23,541 bases of DNA from Holophagales bacterium UBA5704 (GTDB lineage Bacteria > Acidobacteriota > Thermoanaerobaculia > Multivoradales > UBA5704). The stretch lies in the NCBI GenBank assembly GCA_002420005.1, contig DIHE01000063.1, forward strand, positions 81,873 to 105,413, given 5' to 3'. The position numbers and the translations under genes were made by a program. How positions within the stretch are numbered: position 1 is the stretch's first letter; every line of letters starts with the position of its first letter. Below, in pieces: positions 1 through 8,105 of the stretch. The notes beneath the pieces are model-generated. The model saw only the letters and a list, made by a program, of their open reading frames with translations, searched no databases and was not told the DNA's origin.

Positions 1-1464
1 ATGGCGATGAACGACGAGGAGACGGTGGCCCTGGTCGCCGGCGGTCACACCTTCGGCAAGGCCCACGGCGCGGGCGATCCGGCGCTGGTGGGACCGGAGC
101 CCGAGGCGGCTCCGATCGAAGCGCAGGGCCTGGGTTGGATCAACCGGCTCGGCACCGGCAAGGGGGTGGACACCAACACCAGCGGTGTCGAAGGCGCCTG
201 GAAGCCCAACCCCACCCGGTGGGACAACGGCTACTTCGAAATGCTGTTCGGCTATGAGTGGGAGCTGGTCAAGAGCCCGGCCGGGGCCTGGCAGTGGCTG
301 GCCAAGGACGTCAAGGAAGAGCACATGATTCCGGACGCCCACGACCCGTCGAAGAAGCACCGGCCGATGATGACCACCGCCGACCTGTCGCTGCGGTTCG
401 ACCCGATCTATGAGCCGATCGCGCGCCGCTTCCTCCACGATCCGCAGGCCTTCGCCGATGCGTTCGCCCGCGCCTGGTTCAAGCTGACCCACCGCGACAT
501 GGGCCCCAAGGCCCGCTACCTCGGCCCCGAGGTCCCGGCGGAGGATCTGATCTGGCAAGACCCGGTGCCCGCGGTCGATCACCCGCTGATCGACGCCCAG
601 GACGTCGCCGACCTCAAGGCCAAGGTTCTCGCCTCGGGCCTCTCGGTGGCGGAGCTGGTCTCCACCGCCTGGGCCTCCGCTTCGACCTTCCGGGGCTCGG
701 ACATGCGCGGGGGCGCCAACGGCGCGCGGATCCGCCTGGCGCCGCAGAATCACTGGGAGGTCAACCAGCCGGCGCAGCTGGCCAAGGTGCTGGGCGTGCT
801 CGAGTCCATCCGGCAGGCCTTCAACAGCGCCCAGGCGGGCGGCAAGCGGGTCTCCCTGGCGGACCTCATCGTGCTGGCCGGCTGCGCCGCGGTGGAGGCG
901 GCGGCCCAGGCGGGTGGCTACGCGGTGGCGGTCCCCTTCACGCCGGGCCGCACCGACGCTTCGCAGGAGCAGACCGATGTGGCCTCCTTCGCGGTGCTGG
1001 AACCCCAGGCCGACGGCTTCCGCAACTACCAGCAGCAGGCCTTCACGGTCTCGGCCGAGGAGTTGCTGGTGGACAAGGCCCAGCTCCTGACCCTGAGCGC
1101 GCCGGAGATGACGGTGCTCGTCGGCGGCCTGCGTGTGCTGGGAGCCAATAGCGGGGGCTCGCAGCACGGCGTGCTCACGCAGCGGGTCGGAACCCTGAGC
1201 AACGACTTCTTCGTCCACCTCCTCGACATGGGCACCGTGTGGACGCCCACCTCTGAAGCGGGCGATGTCTTCGAAGGGCGCGACCGCAGGACCGGCGCGC
1301 TGCGCTGGACCGGCACCCGCGTGGATCTGGTGTTCGGATCCAACTCGCAGCTGCGGGCTCTGGCCGAGGTCTATGCCCAGGACGACGCGAAGGAGAAGCT
1401 CGTGCACGACTTCGTCGCGGCCTGGACCAAGGTCATGAATCTCGACCGCTTCGACCTCCGCTGA
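1..1464 (+). CDS. katG: Catalase-peroxidase KatG, 5'-truncated by window edge
   Basis: Bifunctional haem catalase-peroxidase that removes H2O2. The 487 residues seen match the family from the Met of the Met-Tyr-Trp adduct onward: the first Met here aligns with Met255 of M. tuberculosis KatG. The true start therefore lies upstream of the window, and the ATG at base 1 is internal. The proximal haem ligand is His16 in GGHTFGK (Mtb His270). Ser61 corresponds to Mtb Ser315. Asp128 in TADLSLR is the expected partner of the proximal His. The second, haem-free peroxidase-like domain follows and the protein ends in the usual NLDRFDLR. About 254 residues, including the distal Arg/Trp/His and the adduct Trp and Tyr, are not visible. 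The gene is convergent with the Rid gene, with a hairpin between them. Family assignment is near certain. Confidence 0.97.
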   Translation: MAMNDEETVALVAGGHTFGKAHGAGDPALVGPEPEAAPIEAQGLGWINRLGTGKGVDTNTSGVEGAWKPNPTRWDNGYFEMLFGYEWELVKSPAGAWQWLAKDVKEEHMIPDAHDPSKKHRPMMTTADLSLRFDPIYEPIARRFLHDPQAFADAFARAWFKLTHRDMGPKARYLGPEVPAEDLIWQDPVPAVDHPLIDAQDVADLKAKVLASGLSVAELVSTAWASASTFRGSDMRGGANGARIRLAPQNHWEVNQPAQLAKVLGVLESIRQAFNSAQAGGKRVSLADLIVLAGCAAVEAAAQAGGYAVAVPFTPGRTDASQEQTDVASFAVLEPQADGFRNYQQQAFTVSAEELLVDKAQLLTLSAPEMTVLVGGLRVLGANSGGSQHGVLTQRVGTLSNDFFVHLLDMGTVWTPTSEAGDVFEGRDRRTGALRWTGTRVDLVFGSNSQLRALAEVYAQDDAKEKLVHDFVAAWTKVMNLDRFDLR

Positions 1465-1480
1465 GCCCCGCCGCCTCCCC

Positions 1481-1509
1481 GGTTCCGGCGGTGGCCCGCC
1501 GCCGGAACC
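1481..1509. terminator. Bidirectional hairpin between katG and the Rid gene
   Basis: A perfect 11-bp stem (GGTTCCGGCGG, 1481-1491, against 1499-1509) with a 7-base loop lies in the 54-base gap between two convergent stop codons. There is no clear T-run on either side, so intrinsic termination is inferred from position and stem strength. Confidence 0.7.
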
Positions 1510-1518
1510 GAAGGGGCC

Positions 1519-1965
1519 TTACAGAAACGTATACCCCCGATCCTCCCGCGGCCCCACCACCGCGGTCGCCTCGATCTCCACCAGCGCCCGGTCTTCGATC
1601 AGCGCGCTCACCACGACGACCGCCATGGCGGGAAAGCTGCGGCCGATGATCTCCTTCCAGGCCTTGCCGATCTCTTTCCGGCTGGCCAGGTAGGCCGCTT
1701 TGTCGGTGACGTACCAGGTCATGCGCACGAGGTGTCGCGGCTCGGCGCCGGCTTCGTGCAGGACGGCGACGACGTTGCGCAGGGCCTGCGCGGTCTGCGC
1801 GGCGAAGTCGTCTGTTTCGAAGGCTCCGGTCGCCGGGTTCCAGCCGATCTGGCCGGCGACGAAGACCTGGCGGCCGGTGGCGGCGATGCCGTTGGCGTAG
1901 CCGATGGGCTTCGCCCAGCCGGCGGGTTGGAGGAGGGTGAAGTCGTCGGTGCCCGGAGTGCTCAT
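1519..1965 (-). CDS. Rid-family (YjgF/YER057c) protein of the aminobenzoate cluster
   Basis: A 148-residue protein of normal Rid length, with the fold's typical segments GQIGWNP, QALRNVVAVL and a C-terminal VEIEATAVV. The start is ATG 1965, which overlaps the ligase stop codon (ATGA), so the two genes are translationally coupled. A longer open frame upstream only reads through the ligase gene. Canonical RidA deaminates reactive enamine/imine intermediates using an Arg in the motif PARS. Here the equivalent is FPAMAV with Met114, so the classic imine-deaminase Arg is missing and the protein belongs to another Rid subgroup. Its pairing with the aryl-CoA ligase suggests a role in 2-aminobenzoyl-CoA breakdown, perhaps handling an amino or enamine intermediate. 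The exact reaction cannot be read from the sequence. Confidence 0.88.
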   Translation of the reverse strand: MSTPGTDDFTLLQPAGWAKPIGYANGIAATGRQVFVAGQIGWNPATGAFETDDFAAQTAQALRNVVAVLHEAGAEPRHLVRMTWYVTDKAAYLASRKEIGKAWKEIIGRSFPAMAVVVVSALIEDRALVEIEATAVVGPREDRGYTFL

Positions 1966-3641
1966 GTGGACCTCTGGCGCAGGCGGAAGCGCTGCAGCTT
2001 GCCGGTTTCGGTGCGCGGCATGGAGTCGACGAATTCGATGGCGCGCGGGTATTTGTAGGGGGCGATCTCCGCCTTGACGAACGCCTGCAGCTCTTCGATC
2101 AGGGAGGGCCCGGCCGCGAAGCCGGGGCGCAGCACGATGAACGCTTTGACGATCGAGCCGCGGTCCTCGTCCGGCACGCCGACCACACCGCACTCGGCGA
2201 CCGCCGGATGATCGAGCAGCACGGCCTCCACCTCGGGGCCGGAGATGTTGTGGCCCGCGGAGATGATCATGTCGTCGGTGCGGGCCTGGTACCAGAAATA
2301 GCCGTCGGCGTCCTGGACGTAGGAATCACCGGTCAGGTTCCAGCCGCCGTGAACGTAGGCGCTCTGGCGCTCCAGATTGTCGAGATACCGGCACCCGGTA
2401 GGACCTTTCACCGCGAGGCGGCCGATGGTGCCGCGCGGCACCTCCTGGAAATCGTCATCGACCACCATCGCCTGATAACCCGGGACCACGCGGCCGGTCG
2501 AGCCGGGACGGATGTCGGACGCCGAGGAGCTGATGAACATGTGGAGCATTTCGGTCGAGCCGATGCCGTCGATGATGTCGAGGCCGGTGGCGCTCCGCCA
2601 TTGCTCGAACGTCACCTTGGGCAGGGTTTCGCCGGCGGAGACGCATTTCTTGAGGCTCGACAGATCGAAACCTTTCACCAGGCCGGTCATCGCCCGGTAG
2701 GCCGTGGGGGCGGTGAAGCAGACGGTGGCGCGGTGGTCCTGGATGCCTTGCAGGAGCTGCGGCGGCGCGGCCTGCTCCAGAAGGAGGGAGGAGGCGCCGA
2801 TGCGCATCGGGAACAGGACGAGCCCGCCCAACCCGTAGGTGAAGGCAAGCGGCGGCGAGCCACAAAAGACGTCGTCGGCATCGGCTTTCAGCACATAGCG
2901 CGGGAAGCAGTCGCAGACCGCGAGCACGTCGCGGTGGGCGTGCATGGTCCCCTTGCCCTGGCCGGTGGTGCCGGAGGTGAAGGCGATGAGCGCGGTGTCT
3001 TCGGCGGCTGTGTCGCAATTGTCGAAATGGGTGGGCTTGCCGCGCATCAGCGTTTCGAGCGCGTCGTGCTGGGCGGTGTGGAAGAGGACGACGCGGGCCT
3101 CCTCGCGCGGGAAGCCGTCTCCGGTCGTCGCCATCGCCTGCTCGCACTCGGCGGCGAGGCGGGCGTCGCAGAGGGCGAGGCCGATCTTCGCTTTGTCGGC
3201 GAGGAACGTGAGCTCGCGCACCCGCAGGAGCGGCATGGTGCAGACCACGACGCCGCCGGCCTTGAGCACGGCGAACCAGCAGGCCGCCATCATGGGATTG
3301 TTCGGGCCGCGCAGAAGGACGCGGTTTCCCGGTACGAGGCCCAGGTCCTGCACCAGCACCCAGGCGATGCGGTTGGCGGTCTCCAGGAGCTGGCGATAGG
3401 TCCAGCGTCCGCCGTGGAAATGAAAGACGGTGCGCTCGCCGCAGCCGGCGGCGACCATCTTGTCGAGCAGCTCGGCGGCGCAGTTCAAGCGCGGCGGGTA
3501 GACCAGAAGGTCCGGCAGCGTGTCGTACCGCCGTTCCGGCATCAGCTCCGGCGGCGGCAGCGCGTCGCGGCAGAAGGTGTCCACATGGGCGCTGGGCTCG
3601 GACGGCAAAGAGTCGGGAAACGCGCTGTGCGGCTCGGCCAT
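1962..3641 (-). CDS. 2-aminobenzoate (benzoate-type) CoA ligase
   Basis: A 559-residue ANL-superfamily ligase that would activate an aromatic acid with ATP and CoA through an acyl-AMP intermediate. Visible motifs in order: phosphate-binding loop TSGTTGQGKG (222-231), A5-type GSTE (361-364), Asp439 in LTGD, the hinge region around ARTDDMI (453-459), and the catalytic Lys548 in TETGKLQ. All key residues are present. The start ATG 3641 is preceded by AGGGAG at good spacing. The Rid gene follows with a 4-base overlap. Anthranilate is preferred over benzoate because the FAD-monooxygenase/OYE fusion, hydratase and acyl-CoA dehydrogenase of the anthranilate pathway lie 5 kb away. From the sequence alone benzoate or salicylate cannot be excluded. 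Confidence 0.88.
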   Translation of the reverse strand: MAEPHSAFPDSLPSEPSAHVDTFCRDALPPPELMPERRYDTLPDLLVYPPRLNCAAELLDKMVAAGCGERTVFHFHGGRWTYRQLLETANRIAWVLVQDLGLVPGNRVLLRGPNNPMMAACWFAVLKAGGVVVCTMPLLRVRELTFLADKAKIGLALCDARLAAECEQAMATTGDGFPREEARVVLFHTAQHDALETLMRGKPTHFDNCDTAAEDTALIAFTSGTTGQGKGTMHAHRDVLAVCDCFPRYVLKADADDVFCGSPPLAFTYGLGGLVLFPMRIGASSLLLEQAAPPQLLQGIQDHRATVCFTAPTAYRAMTGLVKGFDLSSLKKCVSAGETLPKVTFEQWRSATGLDIIDGIGSTEMLHMFISSSASDIRPGSTGRVVPGYQAMVVDDDFQEVPRGTIGRLAVKGPTGCRYLDNLERQSAYVHGGWNLTGDSYVQDADGYFWYQARTDDMIISAGHNISGPEVEAVLLDHPAVAECGVVGVPDEDRGSIVKAFIVLRPGFAAGPSLIEELQAFVKAEIAPYKYPRAIEFVDSMPRTETGKLQRFRLRQRST

Positions 3642-3663
3642 GGATCTCCCTCACGAGGAGCGT

Positions 3664-3686
3664 CGCCGCCCCGGCAGGGGGCGGCG
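3664..3686. promoter_or_regulatory. Strong hairpin in the ligase 5' leader
   Basis: A perfect 9-bp stem (CGCCGCCCC, 3664-3672, against 3678-3686) with a 5-base loop lies 22-45 bases before the ligase start, just upstream of its ribosome binding site. It could act as a leader attenuator or mark the end of a regulatory region. No T-run is seen. Its function is inferred from position only. Confidence 0.4.
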
Positions 3687-3738
3687 CACGCCGGTGTGGA
3701 GGGGAGAGCTTATCGCGGTTCGGCTCGGGCGGTTGCGC

Positions 3739-3744
3739 TATACT
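3739..3744 (+). promoter_or_regulatory. Candidate -10 element of the kinase pair
   Basis: TATACT (5 of 6 to TATAAT) lies 33 bases before the first kinase start, in the intergenic gap shared with the divergent ligase gene. No convincing -35 box is seen at 16-18 bases. Confidence 0.4.
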
Positions 3745-3776
3745 CGCCGCCTTCCGGCCTTTGTTGATTCGAGACG

Positions 3777-5879
3777 ATGCGTACAGCTCTCCTTCTCGCT
3801 GCGCTTCTGGTCACCGGGCCGGTGTCGGGGGCCGTGGATCGCGCCGGGCAGATCGAAGACCACCTGCGCACTGCCGAGGGCCGCGCGCGGTATGAGCTGT
3901 TGGTCGAGCTGGCCGTTCTCCACTTCGATCAGGGGGAGGAGTCGAAAATCCTGGCTCCCGCCGAAGAGGCCTTCGCACTGCTGCCTGCGTTTCCCGACCC
4001 AGGCCGCGAGCTCGCCTTGCTGAAGGCATTGCTCCAGGGATATGCGCAGCGCCGGGACCTCGACCGCGCGCTCGAAATCGGCCGGCGTGCCGAAGCACTG
4101 GCCGGCCGGGTGGGAGCGTCGAAGGACCGCGCCTGGGTGGCGCGGCGGCTCGGGGACGTGTACCGGTACCGCGGCGCGTACGAGCCGGCGCTCGCCCACT
4201 ATGCCACGGCGCGCACCCTGTACGAGCAGCTCGGGGACGCGGAGAAGCTGGGCGGTCTGTTGAGCAACGTCTGTGTCACCTACCAGGCCCTGGCCCGGTA
4301 TACCGAAGCTCTCGACGCCTGCCAGCGCGCCCTGGAGGCCTATGAGCGGGCGGGCAATGCATCGGGCGTCGCCCTGGCTCTGGCCAATCTCGGCGTCTAC
4401 TACGAGACCCTCGGGCTTTATGAAGAGGCCTTGGCGAGCCTGGAGGATGCCGTCCGGCGGGCTGAGGGCGCCGACAATCCGGAGATTCTGGCGAAGAACC
4501 TGCGCATTCTTGGGGAGTTCCTGATCCATCGCGACGTACCGGGCCGGGCGTTGCCCCATCTGCGCCGGGCGCTGGAGCTGTTCCTCAAGATCGGCCAGCG
4601 AGGCCATCTCGCTGCGACCCATCTCCTGTTGGGCGAAGCCCTGGACGAGCTGGGAGAGGCCGATGCCGCTCTGGCGGAGTACGAAAGCGCCCTCGCCCTG
4701 GCCACGGAGCTCGAGACCCCCATCGACCAGGCGCAGGCCTGGCAGAAGATCGCCGGGATTGAAGCCACCCGCGGCCGGACGGCGGACGCCGTCGATCTTC
4801 TGGAGCGCGCGGTCGCGGTGTTCCGTGCCCATGGAAATGAACGCTTGCTGGTTGCGGCGCTCGCCGATCTGGCGACGGGCTCCGCCACGCTGGGCCGGCA
4901 CCGCGAAGCGTTCGCCGCATTGCAGGAGCAGGAGACCCTGCAGGAAAAGGTGCTGGATGCCGAGACCCGTCGGACGATGGCCGAGATGCAGGTTCGGTTC
5001 GAAGCGAAGGAAAAAGAGCGCCGGATCGAGCTGTTGACCAAGGATCGCGCGATCCAGGCCGCGGAGCTCCGGCGGCAAGAGCAGTTGCGCGGGTGGCTGG
5101 TGGCCGCCTTCCTCGCCGTGGTGACGATCCTGGTGCTGCTGTTCAACCGCTACCGCCTGGGGATGCGCGCGGCACGGCTGCGCGAGACCATCGAGCTGGA
5201 ACGCCAGGCCACCGCCCGGCTCCGCGAGGTGGACCGGATGAAGGACCAGTTCCTGGCCAACGTCTCGCACGAGCTCCGCACGCCGCTCTTCGGCATCATC
5301 GGGCTCGCCGAGTCGATGCTCGGTGGGGCGAAGGGGCCGCTGCCGCCCACGGCCCGCGAGCATCTGGGGACGATCGTCCGCTCGGGACAACGGTTGCAGC
5401 GGCTGGTGAGCGACGCGCTCGACACTCCGCAGAGCCCTCCTCCCGCCGAGCCTCGCCAGGAACCTCGCCCCGAGCCGCCGGAGGCGGTCAAGGAGACCTC
5501 GGCGCCGGCACGGATTCTGGTGGTGGACGACGAGCCGGTCAATCGCCTGATTCTCGGCCACCAACTGGCCGTAGCGGGATATACGGTGAAAGAGGCGGTC
5601 GACGGTTTCCAGGCGCTCGAAAGCCTCGACGGTGTCGATCTGGTGCTGCTCGACGTGATGATGCCCCGGATGTCCGGCTACGAGGTGTGCCGCACGTTGC
5701 GCGAGCGTTTCTCGCCCCGCGAGCTGCCGGTGATCTTCGTGACCGCGAAAAGCCGCCCGGAGGACCGAGAAGAGGGTTTCGCCGCCGGTGGCAATGACTT
5801 TCTGACCAAGCCGGTCGCCATGGAGGAGCTGCTGGCGCGGGTCGCCGACCAGCTCACGCCGGGCGGCGACGCTCCCTGA
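3777..5879 (+). CDS. TPR-sensor HisKA-receiver protein lacking its ATPase domain
   Basis: A 700-residue membrane signalling protein. Order: N-terminal hydrophobic segment (about 1-19, probable signal peptide); a long TPR region (about 20-380), probably extracytoplasmic; a charged coiled coil (about 383-438); one membrane helix (439-456); and a HisKA dimerisation domain with intact H-box SHELRTP, His498. After the second HisKA helix (ends Asp549) comes a 29-residue Pro-rich linker (550-578), then directly a complete receiver domain: acidic pair Asp584/Asp585, phospho-acceptor Asp626 in LLDVMMP, Lys678 in TKP. There is no HATPase_c domain (no N, G1 or G2 box) and no room for one, so it cannot phosphorylate itself. 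The next gene, 9 bases downstream, is a paralog with the missing ATPase but no His. The likely role is phospho-acceptor and output half of a split hybrid kinase. The domain calls are firm; the partnership is inferred. Confidence 0.92.
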   Translation: MRTALLLAALLVTGPVSGAVDRAGQIEDHLRTAEGRARYELLVELAVLHFDQGEESKILAPAEEAFALLPAFPDPGRELALLKALLQGYAQRRDLDRALEIGRRAEALAGRVGASKDRAWVARRLGDVYRYRGAYEPALAHYATARTLYEQLGDAEKLGGLLSNVCVTYQALARYTEALDACQRALEAYERAGNASGVALALANLGVYYETLGLYEEALASLEDAVRRAEGADNPEILAKNLRILGEFLIHRDVPGRALPHLRRALELFLKIGQRGHLAATHLLLGEALDELGEADAALAEYESALALATELETPIDQAQAWQKIAGIEATRGRTADAVDLLERAVAVFRAHGNERLLVAALADLATGSATLGRHREAFAALQEQETLQEKVLDAETRRTMAEMQVRFEAKEKERRIELLTKDRAIQAAELRRQEQLRGWLVAAFLAVVTILVLLFNRYRLGMRAARLRETIELERQATARLREVDRMKDQFLANVSHELRTPLFGIIGLAESMLGGAKGPLPPTAREHLGTIVRSGQRLQRLVSDALDTPQSPPPAEPRQEPRPEPPEAVKETSAPARILVVDDEPVNRLILGHQLAVAGYTVKEAVDGFQALESLDGVDLVLLDVMMPRMSGYEVCRTLRERFSPRELPVIFVTAKSRPEDREEGFAAGGNDFLTKPVAMEELLARVADQLTPGGDAP

Positions 5880-5888
5880 GGCCGACCC

Positions 5889-8072
5889 ATGCGTCGCCCG
5901 GTCCCTTGCGCTGTGCTGCTGGCCTTCGGTCTGATCGTGGCGGTGGCCCACCGTGCTGCCGCCCAGACCGGGCCTGCGACTGTGCCGGCGCGCGTCGCGC
6001 AGATCGAGGCACGGCTGCGCGCCGCCGAGGGCCGTGAGCGCTACGAGCTGCTCGTCGAGCTCACCGCGCTCTACTTCGACGAGGACGAGATGGCGAAGAT
6101 CCTGGAGCCCGGCGAGGCGGCGCTCGAGCTGCAGCCCTTGTTTCCGGACCCCGCCCGCGAGCTGGCACTGCTGAAAGCCCTGCTTCATGGCTATGCATAC
6201 CGCCGGGATCTTTCCCGTGCGCTGGCGGTCGGGCTGCGCGCCGAGGCGCTCGGCCGCTCGGCCGGGTCAACGCAGGACCGCGCCTTTATCGCAAGGCGGC
6301 TCGGAGACGTGTACCGCTATCGTAGCGAGATGGCGCCGGCGCTCGCGCGCTACACAGAGGCGCGCTCGTTGTACGGGCACCTCGGGGACGATCAGCATCT
6401 GGGCTACGTGCTGAACAACATCGGTCTCCTGTACACCGAGCGGGCCGACCATGCCCGGACCCTGGAGTACTACCTGCTCGCCCGGGCGGCCTTCGAGCGG
6501 GGAGGCGACATCGCGGGGGTCATCCTCACCACGAACAACATCGGCACGTGCTATGCCGTGATCGGCCGTTACGGCGAGGCCCAGGCGAGCTACGAGACCG
6601 CGGTACGCCGGGCCGAAGAGTCCGGGAATGAGGACCTTCTCGCGACGTGCCTCCGTGGATTGGGGGCTTTCTGGGTCGAGCGCAAGGAGCCGCAGCGGGC
6701 GTTGCCCCTCCTGCGGCGGGCGCTTGCGCTGGTTCGTAAGATCGGGCGGCGCGGCCACCTCTCAGACGCGCACCGAACCTTGGGGGACGCACTGGCCGCC
6801 CTGGGCGATGCGGCCTCCGCGCTGCGGGAGTACGAGAGCGCCCTCGCCGTCGCCACGGAGCTCGGACTGGCGCGCGATCAGGCGGAGTCCTGGCGGGGGA
6901 TGGCGCGGATCCAGGCCGCCCAGGGCCGCCCGGCGCAGGCTGTGGGCCTTCTGGAACGAGCTGTGGGGGTGTTTCGGTCCCTCGACAACGAGGAATCCCT
7001 GATCCCGGCGCTCGCCGAGCTGGCGGCGTCCTATGCCGCGCTCGGCCGGCATCGGGAGGCGTTCCTCGCCTTGCAGGAGAACGGGACGCTCCAGAGCAAG
7101 ACCTGGGACCGCGAGACGCGGCGGTCGGTCCTCGAGATGCAGTCGCGGTTCGAGGCGAAGGAAAAGGAACGCCAGATCCAGCTCTTGACCAAGGATCAGG
7201 CGCTTCAGGCGGCGGAGCTGCGGCGGCAGCGCCAGTTGCGCCTGGGGCTGGTGGCCGCGTTCGCCGCGGTGCTCGCCATCCTGGGACTGCTGTTCAACCG
7301 CTACCGTCTGGGCGTCCGTGCTGCGCGGCTGGGTGAGACGCTCGCGTTGGAGCGCCGGGTGAACGAGCAGCTCCGGGAGGTGGACCGGATGAAGGACCGG
7401 TTCCTGGCCACCACCACGGCCGAGCTGCGCACGCCCGTGCTCGACATCCTCGGGCTCACCGGGTTGCTGCTCGGCGCGCCCGAGGGAGATCTGCCGGCCG
7501 CGGCCCGCGAAGCCCTGGGAACCTTGGCCGGCTCGGCGCAGCGGTTGCAGCGGCTGGTGGGCGATGTGCTCGATTTCTCACAGATCCGGGAAGGTGGGCT
7601 CGCGCTGGACCGGCAGCCGGTCGCTTTGCAAGGCGTGGTGGAGGCGGCCCTCGCACTGGTGCAGCCCTTCGCGGCCGGAAAACCGGTCGCCTTGCGCGCC
7701 GCCGTGCCGGCGGACTTGCCGCCGGTTTCGGCCGATGCCCGCCGGCTGGAGCAGATCCTGCTCAACCTGCTCGGCAATGCGATCAAATTCACCGACGCGG
7801 GCGAGGTGGAGGTGTCGGCCGGGCGGGCCGGAGAGCGGGTCTGGATCGCCGTGCGCGACACCGGGATCGGCATTGCACCGGAGCATCAGGAACGGATCTT
7901 CCAGGCCTTCGAGCAGGCCGACGGCTCGGCGGAGCGGCGCCATGGCGGCACCGGTCTGGGGCTCGCCGTCAGCCGGAAGCTGGCCGAGCTGCACGGTGGC
8001 ACCCTGGATGTCCGCTCGGTCCCGGGTGCCGGCTCGACGTTTACGGTCTCGCTGCCGGTCGCTGCCGGCTGA
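5889..8072 (+). CDS. TPR-sensor kinase with intact ATPase but no phospho-acceptor His
   Basis: A 727-residue paralog of the preceding gene. Order: signal peptide (about 1-25, ending near AHRAAAQ), TPR region, coiled coil, membrane helix (453-470), HisKA-like helices, HATPase_c. The catalytic domain is complete: N-box with Asn630 in NLLGNAIKF, G1 DTGIGI from Asp657, F-box FQAFEQAD, and G2 GGTGLGL (686-692). The H-box has changed: FLATTTAELRTP replaces FLANVSHELRTP, so the phospho-acceptor His is Ala511 (codon GCC at 7419-7421). It should bind and hydrolyse ATP but cannot carry phosphate on its own HisKA. There is no receiver domain. The start ATG lies 9 bases after the upstream stop, so the two genes form an operon. 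Along the TPR and coiled-coil parts the pair align almost without gaps, for example YELLVEL and ELALLKALL. It is best explained as the kinase half that phosphorylates its paralog. Confidence 0.92.
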   Translation: MRRPVPCAVLLAFGLIVAVAHRAAAQTGPATVPARVAQIEARLRAAEGRERYELLVELTALYFDEDEMAKILEPGEAALELQPLFPDPARELALLKALLHGYAYRRDLSRALAVGLRAEALGRSAGSTQDRAFIARRLGDVYRYRSEMAPALARYTEARSLYGHLGDDQHLGYVLNNIGLLYTERADHARTLEYYLLARAAFERGGDIAGVILTTNNIGTCYAVIGRYGEAQASYETAVRRAEESGNEDLLATCLRGLGAFWVERKEPQRALPLLRRALALVRKIGRRGHLSDAHRTLGDALAALGDAASALREYESALAVATELGLARDQAESWRGMARIQAAQGRPAQAVGLLERAVGVFRSLDNEESLIPALAELAASYAALGRHREAFLALQENGTLQSKTWDRETRRSVLEMQSRFEAKEKERQIQLLTKDQALQAAELRRQRQLRLGLVAAFAAVLAILGLLFNRYRLGVRAARLGETLALERRVNEQLREVDRMKDRFLATTTAELRTPVLDILGLTGLLLGAPEGDLPAAAREALGTLAGSAQRLQRLVGDVLDFSQIREGGLALDRQPVALQGVVEAALALVQPFAAGKPVALRAAVPADLPPVSADARRLEQILLNLLGNAIKFTDAGEVEVSAGRAGERVWIAVRDTGIGIAPEHQERIFQAFEQADGSAERRHGGTGLGLAVSRKLAELHGGTLDVRSVPGAGSTFTVSLPVAAG

Positions 8073-8105
8073 GGCGGTGGCTGGGTGCCGGTGGGGCCGC
8101 GGTCG

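Noticed and set aside
1..3. ATG at base 1 as the true katG start
   Set aside because: It aligns with the internal adduct Met (Mtb Met255); the N-terminal catalytic region must lie upstream of the window.
1519..1965. Calling the Rid protein a classic RidA 2-iminobutanoate deaminase
   Set aside because: The catalytic Arg is replaced by Met114, so only membership of the wider Rid family is claimed.
2208..3767. A plus-strand open frame of 519 codons
   Set aside because: It is antisense to the CoA ligase, which has all ANL motifs. Shadow of GC-rich codon usage.
3738..6188. A minus-strand open frame of 816 codons
   Set aside because: It is antisense to the kinase genes, which have clear domains in the plus frames. 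Its His/Gln/Arg-rich, motif-free sequence and lack of a ribosome binding site mark it as a shadow.
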